From contig OY764222.1 of the NCBI GenBank assembly GCA_963668325.1, positions 372,001 to 436,000 of the forward strand: a stretch of DNA of 64,000 bases. Reading direction: 5' to 3'. Shown in pieces: positions 45,977 to 54,564 of this stretch. The position numbers and the translations under genes are program-made. The DNA comes from MPNP01 sp963668325 (lineage in GTDB: Bacteria; Pseudomonadota; Alphaproteobacteria; Rhodobacterales; Rhodobacteraceae). A model generated the notes under the pieces. It saw only the letters and a program-made list of their open reading frames with translations. It searched no databases and was not told where the DNA came from. The number at the start of each line of letters is the position of its first letter. The stretch's first letter is position 1.

Positions 45977-46900
45977 GACACCAATAATGACATATTTTTA
46001 AAGACTTTGCCATAAAATTATTTTTAATGAAAGGAACAAACTTCTAATCAAAGACGAGGTGATACGGGGTGAAAAACAGGTTGCATAAAACTTTCAAGAT
46101 CAGCACCAATATCGCTAACTGTTCGGCTACCTTGGATTTTGCCTCTTTTAGCATGGTTGAAACTGCGTAAGCAAGTCGGGGAAGGACACGTAAGCAAACC
46201 CATACGATACAAGCCAACTACATCAACCAGGAATATCCTGCTTGTACTGTCTCCTGATTATTCTTCATATTATATGATTTTAAGGTATTCTTGATACCTA
46301 TAATAATGTTTTATCAAAGAATAAACCTAGTGATTGTTAATTAAGCCTGATGCAAACACTAAATCAAAAAAGAAGTAACAGGAGTTTTGAAACAGGTCAA
46401 CTCGAACTATCATTGTCAGCACCAATTCCACGGATTGCTCAGACGCCTTGATATTTACCTGTCATAGCATGCTTGGAACCGCGTCGATTACCTTTGAAAA
46501 GATGTTGATCAATAGTCATATTTGCATGGGGTAATCAGAGTGGAAATGTTGGGTTCTACAAATTATGTGGAAACCTATACTTAATTTCCTCCATACTAGA
46601 ATAGTCATGACTTTCATTAGCAGGTTTAAACAAACAAGATATCAATGATCTGCAATAACCAAGTTTCCCTGTACCCAACAATTCTTCGAAATTGAAACAA
46701 TTTCGGATTGGTCTGAATGACCCGATGGTCCTGGTTTGTCGGCATTGAGGGGTTTCCCATAGTCAGAAAACATAACAAACGGGATTTTGATATCCACACG
46801 TCATTATAAACTCGTCCACTGATTCAGGCACTTTTCTCTTTCAGGTTTCACTAATGTAGCCATTGTTGAAAGCAGGAATTGATTTCAAGGGGAAGTGATT
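45977..46900. other. Gene-poor region with a short ORF and a diverged duplication
   Basis: No gene longer than about 50 codons is visible. The 67 bases at 46102-46168 and at 46420-46486 are recognisably the same sequence, aligning without gaps at roughly two thirds identity from CAGCACCAAT to a final GCG. The first copy lies inside a 51-codon minus-strand ORF (46048-46203) whose product begins MGLLTCPSPTCLRSFNHAKR. The second copy is interrupted by stops in the same frame. This looks like two decayed copies of an unknown element. Confidence 0.5.
46048..46203 (-). CDS. Short hypothetical ORF, possibly a relic
   Basis: The frame is 51 codons with an ATG at 46203. It has a CPSPTC pair that could be half a zinc knuckle, then basic and polar residues (NHAKRGKIQGSRT) and SDIGADLESFMQPV. 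A diverged copy with stops occurs 318 bases away. I do not recognise it, and it may simply be the remnant of a longer gene. Confidence 0.3.
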   Translation of the reverse strand: MGLLTCPSPTCLRSFNHAKRGKIQGSRTVSDIGADLESFMQPVFHPVSPRL

Positions 46901-47554
46901 ATGAAACTTATAAAGGTATTGGCCATACCGATCTGTCTTGCCATGGGAACCCAGGCACTTGGCGATTGGGCCTACGACATGACAAGTGAGAAATGCAGTC
47001 CTGAAGCCAGGAGAATAGTAGCTGACAGTACCAGAAACCAGATTGAAAACTCGGTAAGAAGAGCCGAAGCATCAATTGATGCTCCGACTCCGATTGGGGA
47101 CCTGAGTTGCTTGGCCGGCCTAATGCAATTACCCTTGGGCAGTTTTGCCTCAACTGGCAATTTGGGCAGTATATTTGGCACATCATTACAAAGCCTGATC
47201 AACCCGAATGGGAATATTATTAACCAATATTGTGCTCGGGCTGAAAGGGAATGGCGCAAGGCAACCAGATCGCTGGGACGAAATACCGGTAATTTCAATA
47301 ATTTTGAACTGCCGAGCTATTTCCATTCTCGCCTAAGACAGGCAAGTACCGGTCAGAGTCGCTCTGTGAGACAATCAAGAGGTAGTGAAGTTGATACACC
47401 TACCACGGGTAATGTCGGTAATAATTCCTACCAAGCCCTTTCGACCGAAAATACTCCCCCCAATAATGGTGTTCAACAAGGGACACCATTGGATGCTGAC
47501 CAATCCATCGAAGGGATTTGGGACACGATTTATGGCAAGGAGTTGGATCAATGA
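46901..47554 (+). CDS. Exported protein of the Dot/Icm-like locus, function unknown
   Basis: About 217 residues with a Sec signal (MKLIKVLAIPICLAMGTQALGD). The mature part has three Cys, in SEKCSPEA, GDLSCLAGL and NQYCARAE. The C-terminal third is Ser/Asn/Gly/Thr-rich and looks disordered. ATG 46901 is preferred because AAGGGGAAG lies just before it. It overlaps the next gene by four bases and belongs with the T4SS genes by position. I do not recognise a family. Confidence 0.65.
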   Translation: MKLIKVLAIPICLAMGTQALGDWAYDMTSEKCSPEARRIVADSTRNQIENSVRRAEASIDAPTPIGDLSCLAGLMQLPLGSFASTGNLGSIFGTSLQSLINPNGNIINQYCARAEREWRKATRSLGRNTGNFNNFELPSYFHSRLRQASTGQSRSVRQSRGSEVDTPTTGNVGNNSYQALSTENTPPNNGVQQGTPLDADQSIEGIWDTIYGKELDQ

Positions 47555-48645
47555 GCAAACCAGTGCGATCAATAGGTATCAAATTAGTAATTTCAGTTGT
47601 CGGTTTAATGATCGTGGGAACCCCGGGATGGGCACTCTTTGGTCCAGGTTGTCAATGTGGAACCATCGGATCATTTCATACCTCAACCCGCTACCATGTA
47701 ACCAAGGAAGCAACAGAGGCGGCCAGAAACATCATCGAAGCCTTGCAAGCTCACTCTCGCCAGCAAAGTTCGTATCTCGACCGGCAGGTTGAAGCCCAGA
47801 AAAGGTTGATGGATGGCGAACAACAGAACCATTCCATGCGACTTAGGGAAGAGTTTCGGGCGGAGGCTGAAAGTGGCAGGTATGATCCAAACGAAGATTT
47901 ATGCCATTTAATTGATCTTTCCATCGACAGAGAAAAGGAAAAAGTTGCAAATACCCAACCACAGGTGATTACCAGGAAGGTAAGAGATTGGTCGGGTGGG
48001 AAGCCCGAAATCGTTAAGAAAAACGGTGTTCATATGGCTGCATGGTTACGCGAGGAAAAGGATACCATTGGCTCCATAGGGAATATCGAGCAACCAACTA
48101 CTAATTGGGGATTGGTTGCCGATCACGAAACCATTCCTGCTGATCAACCTCATGTAATGGCGGCATTGACAAGGCTGGTCGCCAATACGGTCGACCCTGT
48201 TCCACCAATTCCCCTATCGCCAAAAAACCTGCAAACTCCGGGTGGACTATCAGAAGCTGTTCTTAGGGATTCCATTACGGCCAGAAAACAGGCCGCATCA
48301 TCATTGATTGAATATGCCATTGGACTTTCCTTGCCGAGTGAATCATCAGAAGGTTACAAGGCCTTAGCCCAACAGTCGCACTATGAAGCTGAGATACCAG
48401 ATCAGATAAGCCAGTTACAGAGTCTCGATATCAGAACTTCGGTTTACTTTACTCCTACGGTGGAGACATTGGAAATCCGGCACGAGAAAAATGAAAAAGC
48501 CTTGCTTCAGGATTTGATTGATTTAAACAGCCTGAATACCCGGCTCAACTATTTGCGGCTGGTTCAGGAAACCCGGACCTCAATAGCCTTGGCGGCCATT
48601 CTGGCTACGCTCACTGATAACGAATATGGCAATCTCAATCCCTAA
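47551..48645 (+). CDS. Exported protein of the Dot/Icm-like locus, coiled-coil rich
   Basis: About 364 residues, starting at ATG 47551, which overlaps the upstream stop as ATGA. A signal peptide (ending TPGWALF) is followed by GPGCQCGTIGSFHTSTRYHV and a long charged helical stretch (TEAARNIIEALQAHSRQQSSYLDRQVEAQKRL). This loosely recalls pilus-tip or VirB5/TrbJ-like T4SS proteins, but I cannot assign it. It lies about 145 bases upstream of the coupling ATPase gene. Confidence 0.65.
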   Translation: MSKPVRSIGIKLVISVVGLMIVGTPGWALFGPGCQCGTIGSFHTSTRYHVTKEATEAARNIIEALQAHSRQQSSYLDRQVEAQKRLMDGEQQNHSMRLREEFRAEAESGRYDPNEDLCHLIDLSIDREKEKVANTQPQVITRKVRDWSGGKPEIVKKNGVHMAAWLREEKDTIGSIGNIEQPTTNWGLVADHETIPADQPHVMAALTRLVANTVDPVPPIPLSPKNLQTPGGLSEAVLRDSITARKQAASSLIEYAIGLSLPSESSEGYKALAQQSHYEAEIPDQISQLQSLDIRTSVYFTPTVETLEIRHEKNEKALLQDLIDLNSLNTRLNYLRLVQETRTSIALAAILATLTDNEYGNLNP

Positions 48646-48790
48646 TAAATGTTCGCATTATCAAGAGGTGACACTAAAAGGGTCAGGTATTGCCGTGTTT
48701 GCAGCTGTAAGGATAAGATAGATTTCACTTTCACATGAAGATGCACAACCCCAGAGGGAAGCAGGTAATGACAATACTCTGAAGCTGACC

Positions 48791-51787
48791 TTGGGGCGGC
48801 CTGATATTTTTGTGGTTGCTACTTTGCTGGGATTTCTTTCCTTGCCCTTTATTCCAGTAATTTGGGCCGTGGTAATCCCCCTGGTAATTGTCTATGCCAT
48901 CTGGTTTTTCGTCCAGAAAGCAAGGCTGCCCTACCGGTTACCCGCCAGCTGGCAGAAAAAGGATTATTCCAATCCTGTACCTGGAGGTAATGGTCGGTAT
49001 CGTAAAGGTGAGGGTCTGCTGTTTCTTGGGAATGATTACAACAGTAATGAAGAATTGTGGATTTCCAATGACGACGCCAGAAGACATGCCATGGTACTTG
49101 GTACGACCGGATCAGGCAAGTCTCTGACCAGCGATACTCTTGTCATGGGGGAATATGGCTGGGTGCCAATTGGTAAACTGAACCCTGGGAATATGATCAG
49201 AACACCTTCGGGCAAGTTGATCAGTGTTTTGGGTGTATTCCCACAAGGGAAACTGCCTGTTGTGAGGATACATTTTGAAGATGGTCGGTGGGCAGAATGT
49301 TCCAGGGATCATCTCTGGTTGGTTAAACAATACATCAATGATGATTGCCTGAGTTCGGATAATGAGCCCAAATGGGAAATGATAAGTGCTGGTGATTTGG
49401 GTATTCAGTTGGAAACCAGTCGATTGACCAGTTCTACTGAGACAATAGTGCGATATTTCATCCCCCTTATAGATGAATTACCGGGATGCGGTGGTCATCG
49501 AAATCTAACCCGAAGGAAAGCCAGATCTTATGGCAGAAAGGGGATTGGTAATAAAACCAGATACCTTGATCAGAAGGGTTCTGTGGCTCAAAGGAAAGAA
49601 TGGCTACGGACGTTTCTGGAACAGCGCAACAAAATCCAGGCAATTGAAGTTGTTGAAGATTATCTACAAATCCCTGTGCTCACCAGCGAAGAGGGTATTC
49701 AACTCAGATATCTGATCTGGTCGGTTGGTGGACTAGCCTTACAATTGATCATTGCCGACAAGATTTACCTCAAGGCTAAAATACCAGGGTTGGTTAAGAC
49801 TCCTGGTGGTGATATTCACCTAACTGATCAGCTTGAAAAACTGGAGTTGGAAATTGTCGAGATTGAGGGATTTTACTCCCGTTCAGAAGCCTTGGTCAAA
49901 AAAGAACATATCGATATGCAGGTTGCCCGAGGTGACCTGACACCCAGAAAAGGTGATGAGATCATCAAGTCCTTCAAGGTTATGGAAAAAGACATGACCT
50001 GTATCAAGGTGGATTCAGCGGAAGGGTTGTTTGTCATGGAATCCTATCTGATAACCCATAATTCCGAATTCCTCCTGGGAATGGTTTCCCAATCAATCAT
50101 GTGGAACTCAGGTTTTCTTTTTGTGGATGGCAAGGGTACCACCGAGTTCCATGGCAGAACCTGGTCGCTGGTCTCAAAGTTTGGCCGTGAGGATGACTAC
50201 CGCATACTGAATTTTACTGATCTCGGTGGGAGCCATGATAATCCGGCTGGCGGTCCACTTGTGCAGTCCAATACCTTGAATCCCTTCTCGCATGGAACAC
50301 CAGACCAACTAATGAATCTTGTTGTATCCCTGATGAGCAATGCCGGTGGCGGGTCGGACATGTGGAAACACCGGGCTATGTCTTTGGTAACTTCAGCTGT
50401 CAAAGCCCTTTGCGAGATGAGAGATGCCGGTGATGTGCTTTTGAATGTGCAATCAATCAGGGATTACCTGCCTTTGGGGGAAGGCGTAAACAAAACCATC
50501 CTTGATGGTAAGGAAATCAATTGTGTCGCAGACATACCAACCGCTGCCTGGTCAGATATCAGATCCAGGGGAGGCATGATTGAATTATATCTGCGTTCCT
50601 TGAATGGTGAGTTCTCGGATACCTCAAGATTGGCCTTGAAAGGATTTTTTGACTCGCTGCCGGGTTTCAACCTGTTTAACGCCCTGAATGGCAAGGCACA
50701 AGAAAGCAAGACAGTCGAGCAACATGGGTTTTTATCCATGCAACTCACCAAGCCACTTGGTTCGCTTGCCGATGATTATGGACATATCTTCCGAACACCA
50801 TTTGGCGAAGTTGATATTGAGGACATTGTCTTGAACCGTCGCATATTGGTGGTCCTGTTACCTGCCTTGCAGAAGGCACCCGAAGAAATGCAGAATTGCG
50901 GACGTATCATTGTGGCGGTTCTCAAGATGATGATGGGTAAAGTTTCAGGTTCAGCCATCATGGGTACCAAGCAGCATCTGGTGGATGCCAAGCCAACCAG
51001 GGCTCCTACACCCTTCATGGTCATACTGGATGAAGCAGGGTATTATATGGTCAAGGGCATTGATACCATGATGGCTCAGGCAAGATCCCTGGGGTTTATG
51101 ATTGTAGTTTCCGGGCAGGATATGGCTGCCATGCAGGCCATATCACCCCAAATAGCAGAATCGGCCTCAGCCAATGCCCGGTTAACCATAGCTGGAGCGA
51201 TGGAGGATGCCCAGAAGACCTGGGATTTTCTCAACAAGAAGTTTTCGACCCATCGTGTTCCCGTGGTTTCTGGCCGAAAACTTAAACCGGGGGCTTTTGG
51301 AGCTAAATGGGTTGACCGTCAGGATGCCAGTTTTGTTTTGGAAAACAGGGTTAACATAGGTGATTTACAAAAACTCAAGGAAGGGGAATTTTATTTCCTG
51401 ATGGGATCTGTGCTGGTCAAGGCAAGATCTTTCTACACTGGTCAGTTCTGGGTGCCCAGAATTGGTGCCAACAAGTTTTTGCTGGTCCGAGGTCCAACGG
51501 ACAAGGCACCAGGTCTGGATCAGTCAAGGGATGAGAAATTCATGGAGGCCCACGAAGCTATCTCCAAAGCCATCATGGAGGAAGGATTGTTGGCCAAAAA
51601 GTTGGAAGATTATCCCTTTTCTCCCAAAGATGAGTTGGTAACCAGCATCATGTTGGCGGAAATGGCCTTGAAACATGGCAAAAATATCGATGAGGACAGC
51701 AAGGGGGTTTTGGACAGCTATTTCGTGGGTATGGTCAGAGCCTGTGAGATAATTCCAGAGTATAAACCTCATGGTGAACCATTTTAA
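48791..51787 (+). CDS. dotL: DotL/TrbC-type type IVB coupling ATPase interrupted by an intein
   Basis: The 998-residue reading frame encodes a coupling ATPase of about 684 residues plus an insert. The host protein has two N-terminal membrane spans (about 8-40), then FLGND...EELWISNDDARRHAMVLGTTGSGK, where Walker A is cut after Lys110. After the insert it resumes with SEFLLGMVSQSIMWNSGFLFVDGKGTTEFHGRTW and runs to Walker B FMVILDEAGYYM and VVSGQDMAAMQ. Coupling ATPases recruit substrates to the secretion channel. The start is TTG at 48791, as no ATG is in frame nearby. Removing the insert restores GTTGSGKSEFLL. Confidence 0.88.
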   Translation: MGRPDIFVVATLLGFLSLPFIPVIWAVVIPLVIVYAIWFFVQKARLPYRLPASWQKKDYSNPVPGGNGRYRKGEGLLFLGNDYNSNEELWISNDDARRHAMVLGTTGSGKSLTSDTLVMGEYGWVPIGKLNPGNMIRTPSGKLISVLGVFPQGKLPVVRIHFEDGRWAECSRDHLWLVKQYINDDCLSSDNEPKWEMISAGDLGIQLETSRLTSSTETIVRYFIPLIDELPGCGGHRNLTRRKARSYGRKGIGNKTRYLDQKGSVAQRKEWLRTFLEQRNKIQAIEVVEDYLQIPVLTSEEGIQLRYLIWSVGGLALQLIIADKIYLKAKIPGLVKTPGGDIHLTDQLEKLELEIVEIEGFYSRSEALVKKEHIDMQVARGDLTPRKGDEIIKSFKVMEKDMTCIKVDSAEGLFVMESYLITHNSEFLLGMVSQSIMWNSGFLFVDGKGTTEFHGRTWSLVSKFGREDDYRILNFTDLGGSHDNPAGGPLVQSNTLNPFSHGTPDQLMNLVVSLMSNAGGGSDMWKHRAMSLVTSAVKALCEMRDAGDVLLNVQSIRDYLPLGEGVNKTILDGKEINCVADIPTAAWSDIRSRGGMIELYLRSLNGEFSDTSRLALKGFFDSLPGFNLFNALNGKAQESKTVEQHGFLSMQLTKPLGSLADDYGHIFRTPFGEVDIEDIVLNRRILVVLLPALQKAPEEMQNCGRIIVAVLKMMMGKVSGSAIMGTKQHLVDAKPTRAPTPFMVILDEAGYYMVKGIDTMMAQARSLGFMIVVSGQDMAAMQAISPQIAESASANARLTIAGAMEDAQKTWDFLNKKFSTHRVPVVSGRKLKPGAFGAKWVDRQDASFVLENRVNIGDLQKLKEGEFYFLMGSVLVKARSFYTGQFWVPRIGANKFLLVRGPTDKAPGLDQSRDEKFMEAHEAISKAIMEEGLLAKKLEDYPFSPKDELVTSIMLAEMALKHGKNIDEDSKGVLDSYFVGMVRACEIIPEYKPHGEPF
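49121..50062 (+). other. Intein (314 residues) inside the Walker A loop of the coupling ATPase
   Basis: Residues 111-424 carry splicing blocks. Block A is SLTSDTLVMGEYGWVPIGKL, starting with Ser. A block-B-like SRDHLWLV supplies the His. A block-F-like TCIKVDSAEGLFVMESYLI leads to the C-terminal THN, with Ser425 as the +1 nucleophile. The middle (about residues 220-350) is too long for a minimal intein yet shows no LAGLIDADG motif. It contains VPVLTSEEGIQLRYLIWSVGG, perhaps the remains of a homing endonuclease. Insertion between Lys and Ser of GKS means ATP binding needs splicing. Confidence 0.85.
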
Positions 51788-52126
51788 TCCAAGCCAGCAG
51801 TCTTTGCTTCCTATAAATTATCTGGTCGTATTTGTTTTGAGCCCTGTAAGAAATTTTCTCACTGATATTAAACTTGGTACGGATATAATGATTGGATTTC
51901 ACCAATGTACGAAGGGTAAGGACAGTCTGACCTATTGCCTTACTCTAACGCATTCCCGATATTTTGAGATGTTCCCCGAGATGGTGCTTGCTTGGGGCTT
52001 CAATTAATTCCAAGCCGATTGGCAGTCCATTCCAACAGAATTCCCTCCAGTTTATCCTAATGGTAGCAGATTAACCAAGTTGATTATCATTTAGGAACGG
52101 CACCGCCCACCTAAAGACTAGATCAG
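51788..52126. other. Spacer after the coupling ATPase gene
   Basis: I see no supported gene or strong hairpin here. An open plus-strand frame (51771-52007) lacks any family pattern and overlaps the ATPase end. Confidence 0.4.
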
Positions 52127-53056
52127 TCAGGGTGGCGGTTCAACCCCATTACCCTGCAGGGCACTGTTGTTCTGCATTTGTGCGGCCTTGGTAAGACTAT
52201 CTTGCACCACCCTGAACATAAAAGCATCAGCCCCGGTTCGACCAAAGGTTCGGGTCATGGCTTTTTCGGGCAGAAAGCGGGCCATGTCCTTCTTGAAACG
52301 TTCACCTGCATCGGGTTCACCAAGCATCTTCCGTATGGCTGACACCCGCTCACCATAATCGACAATCCCAAATTCACCCAGCCGCTTGGTCAGCCATTCA
52401 GGGTTGATTGAAGTGCCCTCCAGAATAAGCCAGGCGATATCCCAGATGTCGCGGTAGCGAATACGGTTACGGTAGGCCGAGGCCGGCAGGGAAACGAGTT
52501 TGTAGGCCAAAATCTCCTGGGTACTCATGACCGGCACCAGCAAACCCTCCAACCCGCTTGGCAGAACCGGGTAGTTTTTCCTTATCGTCTGCAGGTCTGT
52601 TGACCTAGATTCCATCGTGGCAATGTCAATCTTGATCCGCTGGCGCGGGAGATGCAGTTGCTCGGGGTTGGTAACAACGCTGATTTGCCATGTATCGACT
52701 GCTACCCTCCGGATGTCTTTCTTGCGCGGTTGCGGCTCCTTGACAATTATGTCTAAGCCATACCGGCTGGCCAGATGCGATTGCACCACTTCTGAAATCC
52801 CCGCCACGTCCTTCCTGGTAAAGCCTGGTCCACCCGCAAAACCCAGATCCTCACTCAAACGACTTGCCCCGTAACAAAGGCGCAGAGCCGTGCCACCATG
52901 AAAGGCCAGTCTTTGCAGAATGCCATGCCGGTCCAGGGCCGACAGGATTTCGTAATGGATCAACTCCTTGAGAACCACGTTTTCCAAACCCACCAATTCC
53001 GGCTGGTGGTCCCAGACCTGATCAAGCATCGCCGCCAAATTTATTTTACTTGGCAT
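52127..53056 (-). CDS. AbiEii-family protein with altered catalytic motif (second AbiE pair)
   Basis: This 309-residue protein has the AbiEii core HGGTALRLCYGASRLSEDLGFAGG, and a later ILAYKLVSLPASAYRNRIRYRDIWDIAWL. The family's catalytic pair is normally SEDLDF; here the second Asp is Gly (residue 72, codon 52841-52843, GGT). One substitution from GAT would explain it. The protein may be inactive or changed. The segment is visibly more GC-rich than the T4SS genes around it, suggesting separate acquisition. It overlaps its antitoxin gene by 11 bases. Confidence 0.88.
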   Translation of the reverse strand: MPSKINLAAMLDQVWDHQPELVGLENVVLKELIHYEILSALDRHGILQRLAFHGGTALRLCYGASRLSEDLGFAGGPGFTRKDVAGISEVVQSHLASRYGLDIIVKEPQPRKKDIRRVAVDTWQISVVTNPEQLHLPRQRIKIDIATMESRSTDLQTIRKNYPVLPSGLEGLLVPVMSTQEILAYKLVSLPASAYRNRIRYRDIWDIAWLILEGTSINPEWLTKRLGEFGIVDYGERVSAIRKMLGEPDAGERFKKDMARFLPEKAMTRTFGRTGADAFMFRVVQDSLTKAAQMQNNSALQGNGVEPPP

Positions 53057-53597
53057 TTGCCATCACTTCCGCCAGTTCTTCCTCGTCAACCAGATGCAGG
53101 TTCCGACCCACCCGCTTCAGATCGGTGAAGGCAGTCGCCGGCGTTGCCAGGCGGCAGGGTCGACCAACCTCGTTGGTATGAGCAAGGATATCATGTACCG
53201 TTCGCTTGGTGTGGGTGAACTCTATACGGCCGAAGGGTGTGCTGAAGCAACCGGATCGGCCCGTCGTCATGACCGTGATCCCGGCCAGTGGGACCTGCGA
53301 TATCACACCATACTCGGCTAGGGCCGACTCCAGGCTCAGATAGTTGTAATACCCCCGGCGGCGGGCAACAGCAATACTTTCCAGGAGGTGAGGCGGGCGC
53401 CGCCCGACCAGGGCATAGAGGTAAATCCCGTGGGTTACCCGCTGGACATAGCCGGCCCTAACCAACCGGCCAAGACTGGCCCGAAACGCGGCTTCCCGAT
53501 CGCCGGGGAAGAGCTTGCGCAAATCCTGGTGCGTGAAGATAACGCGGCCCCGACATCTCCACTTATGGAGAATCCTGAGTGCTTCGGCTTGTAACAT
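53046..53597 (-). CDS. AbiEi-family antitoxin (second AbiE pair)
   Basis: The 183-residue protein has an N-terminal winged helix (VIFTHQDLRKLFPGDREAAFRASLGRLVRAGYVQRVTHGIYLY). It also has the antitoxin motif RRGYYNYLSLESALAEYGVISQVP and HTKRTVHDILAHTNEVGRPCRLATPATAFTDL. It is shorter than the AbiEi at 45152 and not closely similar, so the two pairs have different origins. It shares the raised GC of its toxin gene. Confidence 0.88.
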   Translation of the reverse strand: MLQAEALRILHKWRCRGRVIFTHQDLRKLFPGDREAAFRASLGRLVRAGYVQRVTHGIYLYALVGRRPPHLLESIAVARRRGYYNYLSLESALAEYGVISQVPLAGITVMTTGRSGCFSTPFGRIEFTHTKRTVHDILAHTNEVGRPCRLATPATAFTDLKRVGRNLHLVDEEELAEVMANAK

Positions 53598-53808
53598 GTT
53601 TAATCTTGGTTAATACAAATATTGGTCAACAGTTTTAATATATTTATATATTATTATCGCCTACCAAGCCAAGACCTCACCGCCAACATATTCACCCTAT
53701 ATTTATCCGAGGGCAACTTCAGACAGTCACCCACCCAGTAGAGGTTGTCCCGGGTGATGCTATTGAGCTCATAATTTCCCTGCCAGCAGAGGCATCACCC
53801 AGCTCTCC

Positions 53809-54180
53809 CTAGTCTGCTAGCGATTTGTAACCCTTAAGAATCTTGACAAATTGTTCTGTATCCTTCTTCACGTCATAAACATGATCAGGATCATCTACTC
53901 CCCAAATCTCTAAGATGGTATCGCTGAGCTTTTTCAAATTTTGGGGATTATATACTTGTTTACCCACAAGTAAAATTTTACTCGTTTTGGCTTTTTCTTT
54001 TCAAAAAACTTCCAGTTCTTTTTCGGTGGATGTTTTATATTTAGACCATCAAGTCTATCACATAATTCAAGTATTTTTGCTTTATCAGCAGATGGGATAT
54101 TAGGATCCCAGCTGTCCCTGCTTTGGTCAAGATCAACAATAAGGGTTCAAGTTTCTTGAAGCGGGTCCCTAGTAAAAACT
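53809..54180 (-). pseudogene. Frameshifted relic of an unidentified gene
   Basis: On the minus strand a coding-like stretch reads VDLDQSRDSWDPNIPSADKA and continues through LELCDRLDGLNIKHPPKKNW. It then shifts frame and continues as KILLVGKQVYNPQNLKKL to DVKKDTEQFVKILKGYKSL and a stop at 53809. A further piece in another frame, DKFLLGTRFKKLEPLL, lies just upstream. The pieces make sense only as one gene broken by at least two indels. The rest of 53598-54564 shows nothing else. Confidence 0.55.
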
Positions 54181-54564
54181 TGTCAATCCATCTCCAATTG
54201 ATCACGATCAAAAATGATGTGCAAAATAAAATCGTAGCAGTATACTCGAGTCAACCAACATTCTCCCACATTAGAACTCTAATCCCACGAATCCAATTCG
54301 CTAAAGCATATACATCAATCGTCCCTAAGAAATACTACCACCCAAACAGCACAAAGCATTGATTCCCAGCATGATTTATTTATCCTCTTGGTTAAGGTAG
54401 TGCTCAATTTAAAGTAAATTATGGTTTCAATCCAATATAGTCTATGGAATTGGACAAACCTACCCTGATTACATATCTGCTTTCTTGTGGTATAGTTGGC
54501 TGTGACATTTACGATAAGAATTACCATATGAAAAATCCATCATTCCACAGTCCAGGGAGATAAC

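Noticed and set aside
54123..54362. A 79-codon plus-strand frame
   Set aside because: It overlaps the minus-strand relic, has low-complexity hydrophobic/polar content and shows no ribosome site or family.
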